Source: Lactifluus volemus (taxonomy: Eukaryota > Basidiomycota > Agaricomycetes > Russulales > Russulaceae). From it: DNA of 64,000 bases. The position numbers were made by a program, and so were the translations under genes. Below the pieces are notes generated by a model. It had not been told where the DNA came from and ran no database searches. It was given only the letters and a program-made list of their open reading frames with translations. How positions within the stretch are numbered: position 1 is the first letter of the stretch; each line of letters opens with the position of its first letter. The stretch is from the NCBI GenBank assembly GCA_022376515.1, contig WTXI01000007.1, positions 434,001 to 498,000 on the forward strand, read 5' to 3'. Below, piece after piece: positions 52,734-62,560 of this stretch.

Positions 52734-53329
52734 TATGCAAAAGTATGATTCGTCTCCTTTCTTTTCTCATACCCTCTCCTCCCTAGGTGGCAGCCCAACT
52801 TTGCTACGTATCAATTGGCATGTAGCAGTTGACATACACGGCTCCATATCAGCCTCGTCTGGGTGTCAATCTTTCCTTTCCGTCTCCGGGAATGCTCTCC
52901 AACGGTTTAGCGTGACTTTCCCTTACGGCTTTCACTGGCCGCGTCATTATATTTTGCCTTCTCAGCGTCACTTATTACCTTCCGCTATGGAAGTCAATAC
53001 CAACGAGGATGCGTCCGCTGCCGCAGCACCTGCAAAGTCTCTGAAGGGATGGGGTGGCAACGCAACGCAATCGAGAGTTGCTTACTGCCAAGCAATCCCG
53101 CCTCCACGAAGTTGTCGTGAACGAGGCTACTGTCATGGTAAATTCTCTCCAGATGACCACGTTTTCGGTTTTTTGTGCTTATCTACGCACCTCCTGTGAC
53201 AGCGGCAGCTCCTGCTAATGCCACAGAAAGTTGGGATCCCCCTCATGATCGTTCTCGTTCCCGCAGTCCTCCCCGTAGCCCTAGTTACTGTCCCCCTTGT
53301 TGAGGCTCGAGGCGCTCACCGCCGGTTCA
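52734..53329. other. Unassigned sequence, possible small fragment
   Basis: A frame from ATG 52987 (MEVNTNEDASAAAAPAKSLKGW) and an Arg/Ser/Pro stretch near 53240-53290 look partly coding but do not connect into a gene I recognise. Confidence 0.3.
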
Positions 53330-53706
53330 ATGGTTTTCGATCTCCCGGACTTCGGCTCGCCGTTTACCGCACGCGCTGGGGACACTGGTCGCGTCAATAA
53401 TGAGACTCTTACCGTTCTCGACAACCGAACTACACTATTCAGTACGTCCCGCGTGGCGACTTTCGAAAACGGTAGTAGAGAGACTGAAATGAGTGTAGGA
53501 TCAAGGACAGCACCGTATTTGCGACGGCCTTCAAGGCAATTGCCGCACCATTCAAGCTGGGTGAACCTGTAGAGTACGAGACGCCAAAGGGTCTTTGCGT
53601 GTCCGACAAGGGCTTCCTCAACACTGCCATCATCCAGAGCCGAATCACGTATATCGATGGCGAGGGCGGCGTCTTGCGCTATCCCGGCTACCCGAGAGCT
53701 AGCTGA
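53330..53706 (+). pseudogene. N-terminal fragment of citrate synthase
   Basis: Two segments resemble the start of non-mitochondrial (peroxisomal-type) fungal citrate synthase: ETLTVLDNRTT near 53405-53440, then from about 53495 DSTVFATAFKAIAAPFKL, GLCVSDKGFLNTAIIQSRI and TYIDGEGGVLRYPGYP. The match stops at GYPRAS-stop, right after the TYIDGE.G.LRYRGYP signature, so more than 350 residues including all catalytic residues are missing. The join between the two segments does not keep phase with the visible splice sites. It is a fragment, not a functional enzyme. Confidence 0.75.
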
Positions 53707-54171
53707 GGTTGTTCGAGAAAGGTCATGTCACACTCTTTTGTGCATGCGGACGCAGAATACTTTTTTCGCTCTTTCCGGTGCGCCCGCTCTGTTCGTACAT
53801 ACCCCCACCTGACCTATCGTTTGTTTCCAAGCGAACTAAAGTAAAACTGTGCTAATTGTTCAAGAGACAGGCCCCTAACCCAAGCAATGTGCTTGGCGTA
53901 TCTGGTTTGAGTATTCACACGACTGAGCGTGGGCATGTTGAAAAAGCGACCATTGTTTACGAGGAAGCCACCAAGTGTATCAACAAATTGAATGATGTTG
54001 TATGTGCTTTCAGCTATTAGAGTATTCACCTTTCATAGAGTTCTTATATCAATATCTTAGGACCTGAATGGCCACCAACATCGTTCCCCCCACCGCGACT
54101 CTTACTACAGTGGTCGCGATCGCGATCGTGACTATTGTGACAGCCGTGATCGTGGCCGCCGTGGCCGTGGT
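53707..54171. other. Spacer with inverted-repeat arm at the Copia insertion site
   Basis: No gene. At 54110-54124 lies gtggtcgcgatcgcg, whose reverse complement is at 60121-60135 on the other side of the Copia element. Confidence 0.6.
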
Positions 54172-54176
54172 TTTTC
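54172..54176. repeat. Target-site duplication TTTTC, left side
   Basis: ttttc directly precedes the left LTR; the same five bases directly follow the right LTR at 60063-60067. Five-base duplications are typical of LTR retrotransposon integration. Confidence 0.9.
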
Positions 54177-54317
54177 TATAAGTTGGTGAACGTGACCCGA
54201 GATGGTAACGGTGTGAGATCAAGGGGAAAAGAGATTAGATTTTCTTTGTGATCATGACCCCGACTACTTATACTAAACTAAGGTCTAAGTGACGTCACTT
54301 CGGATGTATCCGCAATA
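54177..54317 (-). repeat. Copia LTR (3' LTR), 141 bp
   Basis: Base-for-base identical to 59922-60062. Read in element direction it begins TATTGCGGATACATCC and ends CCAACTTATA, not the common TG...CA. A purine tract (gaggaggag, read on the minus strand) lies directly before it and fits the polypurine primer. Confidence 0.92.
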
Positions 54318-54443
54318 CTCCTCCTCGTCGCGTATGACCTACTCTAAGTATAATGTGAACCCATAGTAAGGGTAAGTCCATGGCACAAAGAAAAATAAGA
54401 AAATAAGAGAAAGAAAAAGTGGAAAATGAAGAAGAAAAAATCC

Positions 54444-57400
54444 CTAGGTAGGGTGCTCCTCCTCACTTCCAACACCGATAACGCGTAGTCCCAACAATCC
54501 TCTAAGGCGACAAAAGTCGGTCCTGGCCAATGGCTTCGTCAGGATGTCCGCTGTGTTCTCACTGGATCGGACACGAATGACGGTGATATCCTTGCTAGCA
54601 ACCAAGTCGCGCACATGGTGATATTTGACGCGAATGTGCTTAATGCGCGAGTGCCAAACATGGTCCTCGGCAATGATGGACGTGGCATGGTTATCGCAGT
54701 GGATAGGAGTAGGGTTGGGTGCAGGATGACCGAGACCTTCGAGTAATTGCCTCAGGAAGATCGCCTCGTGCGAAGCGTCGTGGAGTGCTATGTATTCAGC
54801 ATAGCACGATGAATCGGCTACAGTACGCTGTTTTCGCGAGCTCCAGGACACAGCGCCGGTGCCAAGATTGTAGCAGTAGCCAGAGATAGACCGACTGCTG
54901 GTGGTACAGCTGGCATAGTCGGAGTCCGAGAATCCAGAAAGGCGTAAGGGAGTGTTACCGCCGAGTACTAACGATAGAGAGCGAGTACCCTTTAAGTAGC
55001 GAAGCACTCTTACGGCTGCCCCCCAGTGCTCCGGACGGTAACAGTCCAGGAACGTGGATAAACGACTGACTGCGTAGGCAATGTCGGGACGCGTCCCAAT
55101 AGCAATGTACATGAGCGAACCAACGAGCTCCCGATAAGGAGTGCGGGAGGTCCAATCGGCAACCGACGACGGAATCGGAACTGACTTGTCAGGTCGTTCC
55201 AAGACGACACCAGCTGCCATGGGGGTGTCCGCGGGGTGGGCATCGCTTTGGCCGAACTTGTCAACAACGCGATCGATCATGGTCGATTGGGAGAGCGCGA
55301 TGGTACGACTTGGTCGATGCCGCGTGATGGAGATGCCGAGAGCGAATTTAGCAGGACCAAGCGCGGAGATCTCCCATTTCGTGCGAAGGAGGGACAGGAA
55401 TCGGGAATTCTCTTCGGGCGACGACGCGATCGCGACGATGTCGTCGACGTGAACCGCAAAAAGGATAGTCCCAGAGGGTGAAGAACGCTTGTACACGCAC
55501 CACTCACATGCAAGACGTGTGAAGCCCCATTGTTCGACAGCCGCATTGAATGTGGCATTCCAAACGCGACTGGCCTGTTTCATCCCATAAATACTCTTCA
55601 TGAGACGCATTACCCACTCTTCTTTGCCTTCCACCTCGAAGCCAGGAGGCTGTTCGAGGAACATGGTCTCCGAGTCAGGGAGGATGCCATGTAAGAATGC
55701 AGTTTTCACATCGAATTGTTGCACATCCCAGTCAAGGGACGCAGCAATGTGGAGGAGGGTGCGAAAAGATTCAAGGCGAGCCGTGGGCGCCGAGACTTTG
55801 TCGTAGTCGATACCGTGTTGTTGGGCATAACCTTTGGCAACGTAGCGAACCTTGTAGCGGGTAATATTTCCAGCGTCGTCGCGTTTACGTTTGCAGACGA
55901 GCTTCCCTTTTAGGACACGTTGACCGCGTGGGACAGCGGAACGGGGGACAAGGACGAAAACGTTGAGATCCTCCAACGATTTGAGTTCTTCACGACCGCC
56001 CGCGATCCAATATTCGCGTTCTGGGGAAGCCAGCGCTTCAGACCAGGATGGATCGTCATCATCGGATAGAATGGGGGTAGCGGAGCCGGAGGTTAGGGCA
56101 GAAAGAACAACATCGAGGGAGTTACATGTGGTATCGGTTTCGACGACAAGGGGAATGAGCGTGTGTGAGTCTCGGAGCGGAGCGAACTCGGCAAGTAGGG
56201 CGGGGGCATTGGCGCGTTGGCGGGCAGCGATACGAGAGGAGCGGCGAGGAGCAGTAGAAGTTGTAGGTAAATCAGTAGGTAAAGGAGCAAAAACGGTAGG
56301 TAAAACAGTAGGTACAGAAACCGTAGGTATAGAAATAGGAGCGGACGGAACTTGAGGAGGCGAAAGCGTTTCTTGATGGGGTGAAATTGCATCTTGAGGA
56401 GGTGAAAACGGATCTTGAGGAGGTGAAAGCGAAGCTTGAGGAGGTGAAAACGAATTTTGAGGGGGTGAAAACGAAGCTTGAGGTGGTGAAAACGAATCTT
56501 GAGGGGGTGAAAACGAAGCTTGAGGTGGTGAAAACGAATCTTGAGGGGGTGAAGACGATGCTTGAGGGATGGATGGTATTCTTTGAGGAGTTGACGGTAT
56601 GTTGGTATTTTTGGAAGAAAGTACAGTAGTAACAGATGGATGGGAAGACGAAGAAAGAGGGGTAGTAGCAGTATTAGAAGGCGAGACGTTGATTGGTATG
56701 GTAGAAGAAAAACTTTGCAGAGGCGAAACAAGAGGCGCACTTTGCGCAGCAGGTGGGATTGGCATGTTAGGTAAATTAGCAAAAGGAAACGGATTGTAAT
56801 TATATGCAGGTTGAGGGGGAGGGTAAAAAGGAGGGACAGTATGGGCGTTAGGCGGAAAAAACGGTTGAACAGGAGGTTGAGGAGGTAAGTGAACAGACGA
56901 TGGTGATGGAATTAGCGGGGGAGCCGCCGGGAGATATTCAGAAGGATGAGAGAGAGGAGGATATAAAGGCGTTTCAGGAGAGGGGAGTTGGGGGTCGTGT
57001 GGCAGAGCGGGGACGATTTCGCCCGGACGGAAGATGCGAGGTTTAGAGTCAAGGTGCTCCACAAAAACGACATGGAAGGAATCGAAAACGCGGTCTTGCT
57101 CCCGATCCCAAAGGCGGTAAGCCCTTGAGTTGAGGGCGTAACCAATCAAAATTGTTGAGATTGAGCGTGCGTAGACTTTAGGGTGCTTATGGAGGAGAGA
57201 GTAGGCGGAGCAGCCAATTTCTCGAAGGTGAGCAATGGAGGGTCTCTGTTTGAACCAGAGTTCGTGGGGAGTACGTCCTCCGAGTGCAACAGATGCAGTT
57301 CGATTTGTTAGGTAGGCGGCGGTGAGGCAGAATTCATGCCATAAATCGAGTGGAGCATCGCAGGCGATCCGCATGGTACGGGCTTTATGTAAAAGTGTAC

Positions 57401-59720
57401 GGTGCATGCGTTCAACTCGCCCATTTTGGATAGATGTGTAGGGGCCAGTACGTTGGTGAACAATGCCGTGGGCATCGCACCAGGCACGGCAGGCATTAGA
57501 AATTAGCTCCCCGTTATCAGTCAGAAAAACTTTCAGACGGTCACCAGATTGTTTTTCGACCGAACGGTGCCAAACTTTAAGTGCATAAAGTGCGTCGCCT
57601 TTGGCGGCAAGCGGGATACACCACGCAAATGAGGAATAATCATCAACGATATTCATGCAATATTTATGACCGGACCGAGAAGGAACAGAATAGGGACCAC
57701 TAAGGTCAACGTAAACTTTTTCTAAACGATTTGTAGACCGACTGCCTTCCCGAAGTTTAGGAACAGGTGTCTTTGTCTGTTTACCAAGAATGCAAGCGTT
57801 ACACTTGGGGGGTAAGGACGAGAGGTCGATGCGCATCCCGCTCACCACCCCAGCGCGCGCCATATCAACAAGAGTTCGAAGGTTGCAATGACCGAGGCGA
57901 CGGTGCCAGGTCTCAATGTCAGGGACAGGGGCAGTTATAGAAGCGAATGCGGAAGGTTCGGAAACAGACGAATGAAATGGTAACAGAACAGAAAGGGAAT
58001 AAAGGAGACGGGGGGTAATGACAGATCCACGTGCAATGGTGGAACCCCATGCGTCTGTGAGCCAGCACGAGGTAGAATTAAAATGGCAGGTTAGACTGTG
58101 ATGACGACATAGCGTCAGTACGGAAATAAGGCGAACACGACTGGATGGGATGAAGAGTGCATCACGTAGGACAAGGAAACGTCCATGGGCAATAGGGATA
58201 TGTACGGTTCCCATGCCAATTGCATAAACTGCAGCGCCACCAAGTCCTTTAATAGGACGAGGAGGGATGGAGGAAAAAGATGAAAAATCTGACCGCACCG
58301 GAGAGATATGGCACGTAGCCCCGGTATCGAGTAGGAAAGGTTGCGTAACGCTAGGAGCGTCAGAGGCGGCGAAAGCAGAAGTAACGGAAGGCCCATCAGG
58401 CCGAACGAAAAGGGAGTCATCGTCATCATCAAGTGCAGCGAGCGCTTCCCAATTTTCGCCGGAGTCAAGGACTTCCTCGATCCGAGCAGAAGTAGTAGAG
58501 GGAGTTGCGGACGGAGCGGCAGACGACGTAACAGGAGCAATAGAATAGGTGACACCGTTCACGGTGACCGTAGAGGGTGTGGAAGTGGTGGTCGGCGACG
58601 CGACGGTGGTGGCGACGTTGGCGGAGTGCGTTTGTGTTTGGGTCGTGCGTTGCGTACGAGGGCGCGATGCGGCTTGGGCAGCTCGGGCTTCGTCGATAGT
58701 GCGCCCAGCCATCTTGCCCCCAGGTTGAATGCAGAATTCGATCGTATGGCCGACTTTCCTACAGTTGACGCAGGTCGGTCTCGGTGGGCGATCGCGCGTG
58801 TTTTGAGTTTGAGATTGAGAGGCGGAACCGGAGCGAGCGACGAGCGCGTTAGACGGAGTGTCAGGATACGCTTCCAACCCTTGATCACCGCGGCGCTGAT
58901 TCAGGTCTTCCTCGGATTCGAGACGTTGGATAATCGTGGCCGACGTGCAGTTGGGATCCATAGTCATCGCGCGTATCGTGGATTGGAGTTCGCGGAATTC
59001 CAGGCCTAAGGAGTAGAGAATATAAGTACACAACATACGGTCTGCGTCATAAGGGCCGAGGTTGACGATGGATTGGTGTAAGGCCTTGATGACTGTAAGG
59101 GTTTGAGTAAGTGGGATATGTTTTCGGAAGTGGGTCTCAGAGAGCTTCTTGTTGAAGATGACGTGGGCATGCAGGCCGAGTTTTTCGTGGCGAGTACGGA
59201 GGACTTTGTAAATTTCATGGGCGAGCGTAAGGGGGGAAATGGTGTCGTAGTCATAAGTGGAAATGTGTTGGATGATGAATCCGCGGAGTGAGTTATTATT
59301 GGTCCACCAAACCCAACTATTTGCCAATTTCAGATTAGGGTCGGGTGGCAAAAGCGTACCGTTGAGCCAAGGGTCAAGTCCAGTTCTGCTGGCAAGAATT
59401 TCGAGTCGATGACTCCATTCTGCCCAATTTGAGGAACGAAGGTCCAAGACAAGGGTCGACGGCCAGGTATTGTCTGAGATGTAGCGTTCTGTGAGGGGGA
59501 TATCGTTGGCAGAAAAGGATGGCATAACATGTGCGGCGGCAGCAAGTGCGGACATTGATGCAGTAGTGGCGGTAGTACCGGAGGAAGCAACTGAGGTTGT
59601 AGACGCTGATGCTGGAACAGCTCCAGAAGGAATGACATGAGGTACAGAGGTCGATGTTCCAGAAGCTGGTGTTCCGGAAGGGGATGGTGGAGTAAGAGGA
59701 TTGGAAGGTGTTGAAGACAT
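54444..59720 (-). CDS. Copia (Ty1-type) Gag-Pol polyprotein, intact
   Basis: A single open frame of 1758 codons. Order: Gag (residues about 65-270, DPWLNGTLLPPDPNLKLAN, LRGFIIQHISTYDYD); zinc knuckle CVNCRKVGHTIEFC; protease FLLDTGATCHIS; GAG-pre-integrase WHRRLGHCNLRTLVDMARAG with CNACILGKQ; integrase core with YVDLSGPYSVPSRSGHKY, FLTDNGELISNACRAWC and IQNGRVERMHRTLLHKARTM (D, D, E); Pro-rich region with seven-residue repeats of SPPQxSF type (56370-56570); RT with KARLVAKG-like VRYVAKGYAQQHGIDYD, FDVKTAFLHG, YGMKQASRVWN and FAVHVDDIV (HVDD instead of YVDD); RNase H with FSDSDYASC, AEYIALHDASHEAIFL and ILTKPLAR. The order integrase before RT defines Copia. No stops or frame breaks. Confidence 0.97.
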   Translation of the reverse strand: MSSTPSNPLTPPSPSGTPASGTSTSVPHVIPSGAVPASASTTSVASSGTTATTASMSALAAAAHVMPSFSANDIPLTERYISDNTWPSTLVLDLRSSNWAEWSHRLEILASRTGLDPWLNGTLLPPDPNLKLANSWVWWTNNNSLRGFIIQHISTYDYDTISPLTLAHEIYKVLRTRHEKLGLHAHVIFNKKLSETHFRKHIPLTQTLTVIKALHQSIVNLGPYDADRMLCTYILYSLGLEFRELQSTIRAMTMDPNCTSATIIQRLESEEDLNQRRGDQGLEAYPDTPSNALVARSGSASQSQTQNTRDRPPRPTCVNCRKVGHTIEFCIQPGGKMAGRTIDEARAAQAASRPRTQRTTQTQTHSANVATTVASPTTTSTPSTVTVNGVTYSIAPVTSSAAPSATPSTTSARIEEVLDSGENWEALAALDDDDDSLFVRPDGPSVTSAFAASDAPSVTQPFLLDTGATCHISPVRSDFSSFSSIPPRPIKGLGGAAVYAIGMGTVHIPIAHGRFLVLRDALFIPSSRVRLISVLTLCRHHSLTCHFNSTSCWLTDAWGSTIARGSVITPRLLYSLSVLLPFHSSVSEPSAFASITAPVPDIETWHRRLGHCNLRTLVDMARAGVVSGMRIDLSSLPPKCNACILGKQTKTPVPKLREGSRSTNRLEKVYVDLSGPYSVPSRSGHKYCMNIVDDYSSFAWCIPLAAKGDALYALKVWHRSVEKQSGDRLKVFLTDNGELISNACRAWCDAHGIVHQRTGPYTSIQNGRVERMHRTLLHKARTMRIACDAPLDLWHEFCLTAAYLTNRTASVALGGRTPHELWFKQRPSIAHLREIGCSAYSLLHKHPKVYARSISTILIGYALNSRAYRLWDREQDRVFDSFHVVFVEHLDSKPRIFRPGEIVPALPHDPQLPSPETPLYPPLSHPSEYLPAAPPLIPSPSSVHLPPQPPVQPFFPPNAHTVPPFYPPPQPAYNYNPFPFANLPNMPIPPAAQSAPLVSPLQSFSSTIPINVSPSNTATTPLSSSSHPSVTTVLSSKNTNIPSTPQRIPSIPQASSSPPQDSFSPPQASFSPPQDSFSPPQASFSPPQNSFSPPQASLSPPQDPFSPPQDAISPHQETLSPPQVPSAPISIPTVSVPTVLPTVFAPLPTDLPTTSTAPRRSSRIAARQRANAPALLAEFAPLRDSHTLIPLVVETDTTCNSLDVVLSALTSGSATPILSDDDDPSWSEALASPEREYWIAGGREELKSLEDLNVFVLVPRSAVPRGQRVLKGKLVCKRKRDDAGNITRYKVRYVAKGYAQQHGIDYDKVSAPTARLESFRTLLHIAASLDWDVQQFDVKTAFLHGILPDSETMFLEQPPGFEVEGKEEWVMRLMKSIYGMKQASRVWNATFNAAVEQWGFTRLACEWCVYKRSSPSGTILFAVHVDDIVAIASSPEENSRFLSLLRTKWEISALGPAKFALGISITRHRPSRTIALSQSTMIDRVVDKFGQSDAHPADTPMAAGVVLERPDKSVPIPSSVADWTSRTPYRELVGSLMYIAIGTRPDIAYAVSRLSTFLDCYRPEHWGAAVRVLRYLKGTRSLSLVLGGNTPLRLSGFSDSDYASCTTSSRSISGYCYNLGTGAVSWSSRKQRTVADSSCYAEYIALHDASHEAIFLRQLLEGLGHPAPNPTPIHCDNHATSIIAEDHVWHSRIKHIRVKYHHVRDLVASKDITVIRVRSSENTADILTKPLARTDFCRLRGLLGLRVIGVGSEEEHPT

Positions 59721-59905
59721 GAAGAAAAAACTTTTATGTAGTGAAGGATGGGTATGAGGTGGATGTATGCGTCGAATAAGTTAATGTGTTATGTGGTGAA
59801 GGATGGGTGTGAGGTGAATGTATGCGTTGAATAAGCTTAATGTGAGGAAAGCGATTAATCACAAAGGGTATATGGAAAGAGAGAAGAGAGGTATTAGCGG
59901 TAGGC

Positions 59906-59921
59906 GTCAGGGCCCATAACC
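59906..59921 (-). promoter_or_regulatory. Probable primer-binding site of the Copia element
   Basis: Directly next to the 5' LTR the minus strand reads ggttatgggccctgac. Its complement (tcagggcccataacc) closely resembles the anticodon arm of initiator tRNA-Met (CAGGGCUCAUAACC), one base different. Copia elements are known to prime from a half tRNA-iMet cut in the anticodon loop, so this placement fits. Confidence 0.6.
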
Positions 59922-60062
59922 TATAAGTTGGTGAACGTGACCCGAGATGGTAACGGTGTGAGATCAAGGGGAAAAGAGATTAGATTTTCTTTGTGATCAT
60001 GACCCCGACTACTTATACTAAACTAAGGTCTAAGTGACGTCACTTCGGATGTATCCGCAATA
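59922..60062 (-). repeat. Copia LTR (5' LTR), 141 bp
   Basis: Identical to the LTR at 54177-54317. It should carry the promoter of the element. The ORF starts about 200 bp downstream. LTRs this short are at the low end for Copia. Confidence 0.92.
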
Positions 60063-60067
60063 TTTTC
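60063..60067. repeat. Target-site duplication TTTTC, right side
   Basis: Identical to 54172-54176; directly abuts the right LTR. Confidence 0.9.
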
Positions 60068-60800
60068 TGGCTACAACAGGGATAACAGGGATTGTGACCG
60101 TAATCCCTGATAGCCGTGACCGCGATCGCGACCACGATTGATGCAATGCCGTGACACGTGCCAGCTTGCGTGCCAGTGGACACTGCTGTACATGTCTGGG
60201 AATTATAGTCAGTACTAAGTGCAAGAGCTGAATGCACACAACCACGACCACGTCAAATAGTGATTATACAGTACTAGTATACAATGCAATAGAGATTAGT
60301 TATAAAAATTTTAGTGACTTGTCATCTTGTCACTCTTGTTGAGCTTGTCAGCTTGTTGGCAAGCTCTAACAAGCTTGACAAGCCACAAGAAAATTGTGCC
60401 GATGTTTCCTCCGGAGATTTACAACATTTGTCCACTCAAGTCAAGCCTGTTCATCTATCAGGCAGTTGCCATGCATACTTAGGTTCATTATGTGACATTG
60501 ACTAGCAATGGCCACTGGCAAGCTATGGCACGGATGTTCCCGAGCCGGATTCCAGTCAGGGCTAAGCGTCACAACCCCAATGATCTTGTCTTGTCTTGTG
60601 ACGAATCGGTTACGAGAAGCCATCACACCGCGTCGGGGCCGAGTCCAACTTTTAGACTACGGCATCAATATCGCATCTATATCTACCTCTATTCTCTCGA
60701 GCGTTTGCGTTTCTGAATCTGCCCCTCATCAATCATTTGCTCACCATCCTTCCAAATTTCTTCTAGTCAAATTCAACAGGACACGCGTCTTTCCAACCGA
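60068..60800. repeat. Inverted-repeat arm and second TGACAAG/CTTGTCA cluster
   Basis: cgcgatcgcgaccac at 60121-60135 pairs with 54110-54124. At 60312-60390 cttgt/acaag words recur (gtgacttgtcatcttgtcac, gagcttgtcagcttgttgg, aacaagcttgacaagcc), like 50320-50480. Small frames here have no family signal. Confidence 0.6.
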
Positions 60801-62560
60801 GTGATTGTTGCGCGTGCTTGATAGATTATGACCTGTTCGGTGCATTTCGCGGTCAGCTGCCCACTTGACACACCTATATACAGTTTCTGGTGTGCAACAA
60901 CGTAAAATCGTCTCGCGTGGTGCTCCTGTGCGAAACTCTGCGGCGAAAAAGCTCCGAACCAATCAGCTGAGTTGCCTTGCGAAGGGTGGAAACCAATCGG
61001 TCACTTCCCTATGCAACTTGCGTGGCTGTGCGGACCCAGTTAGATGGGCTACACGGTCTCCAAATAAACATCTGTATTCCGGAATATATAACCGGGACAA
61101 GGAGAGGTGGGGAGGGCGGTAGGATCATGAAAGACTGTACCCAGTGCTAGTCCGACTACCCATGAGACTACGTAAGAACCGATCACGCTCCATCTTATGG
61201 CTTTATTTGTGTTTGTGAATAGTCACTTCCAATGGCGAAGGTTTGCGTTTACGGACAGCTGCATTTATTTGTTGGATTGACGTGATGACCTAGTTGTTTT
61301 GGTTTTTGCGGAGAGTGCCATGTGTATCGCTGCGCATATAAGTGGCGAGGGAGTCAGATGAAGGACTTCCCCTGGTTGATCAGGAATGCTGAGAAAAAAA
61401 GGGCTGAGAAATGGAAATGGTATACTGAGACAACGCGGGTGAACAGCCTCCATAAGGTGGAAAAACGCGAAAGCAAGGGCGGCAATTCCGGGGAGGGATA
61501 GAAAGATTTGGGATCGGAAGGCAAATGAAACTGTAAAGAGAAAGGAGGGAAAATATAGGGAAGAAGTGTGAGGAACAAGAGAAGCCACTGGATGTGGCGT
61601 AGCAGTGTACGTTAGCGGCGTAGTTGTGGCGTCACAAGCGCCACATCCGGCTAACTGAGACCTGCCAGTTCTGTCTTCTCTTCTTTTTCGTGTCGAGATC
61701 CATCGCTTTCGCCTTTGATCGATTTGATCCATTGATCGTGAATCGAACATGCGGCATCTAGTTTCTCACCCATGGACACCACCACCTGAAACGGCCACTG
61801 CATGCCACACCTACGGCTGTCCTTATTTTTTGGATACCAGTTCACGTGAGAGTTGACCCGGGGTTCTACGATACAGATATCAGATATCAAACCATCAAAA
61901 GATTTGTCCTTGACCGGTTGACCCCGAAGGCTCCAGAGGAATGTGAACAAATGGCTTCAAGAAATCGCGAGCTTTGGTTAATTACCTCGAATATGCGAAT
62001 GTAGCGAATTGTCTAATTTCGGCGGTGGCTGGCATAAATTTTCAACGCTATCTCTGCAACCGAGAGAGGAACCCACAATTGACATAAAGTGAGTGACCTG
62101 GAGGTTTTTACAGGATGTGAACGTTACTCAGCTGCTAGTAAGGGCCAACCTGAATCACGTGATGGGAAAATAGCCTATATCATGTAGAACGATCCCCTAC
62201 TAGTTCTCTCTCGTGTACCATGTCCTGTCTATTTTCTGAAAGCAGCATCTGTGACCAGTCGGAATAGTGATTAGAAATTGGATCCAGAATTGAGATGTCT
62301 TGAAGAGGGCATCGTTTGGGTATAAATGAACTTTGGCGAGGTTGCAGCCTGTGAGATATACTACCAGCAATCCTCACTCATCACTAATGGGGCGAGGGCA
62401 ATACCACGGAGTAGATAGGCTCATATGTATCCCCGCTCCTCCTCCGTGAATCATGTCCATAGCACTTTTAAAGCTCCACTCGGGATCCCCGTCCTCGTCG
62501 GTCCATCGGCTTGAGTGTGTGAGTAGCCGATCCCAGCTGCGATTTGCTCTGAGTCCACTC
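60800..62560. repeat. Composite dispersed repeat unit
   Basis: Three parts match three places elsewhere: 60815-60990 and 61730-61795 to 39180-39470, 61030-61620 to 33430-34010, and 61815-62480 to 40150-40800, all in the same orientation and with many small differences. The unit seems the more complete copy. Minus-strand frames at 61265-61750, 62180-62377 and 62374-62562 are remnants without recognised function. Confidence 0.7.

Noticed and set aside
54177..54317. LTR limits set to a TG...CA pair
   Set aside because: The identical segment and the perfect five-base duplication fix the ends at TATAAG...GCAATA; no TG...CA pair coincides with the duplication.
56093..56782. Leu/Pro-rich minus frame and matching plus frame at 56381-56629 with EVKT repeats
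   Set aside because: Both are alternative readings of the 21-bp repeats within the Copia polyprotein.
58341..59009. 222-codon plus frame
   Set aside because: Antisense to the Gag and protease region of the intact Copia frame.
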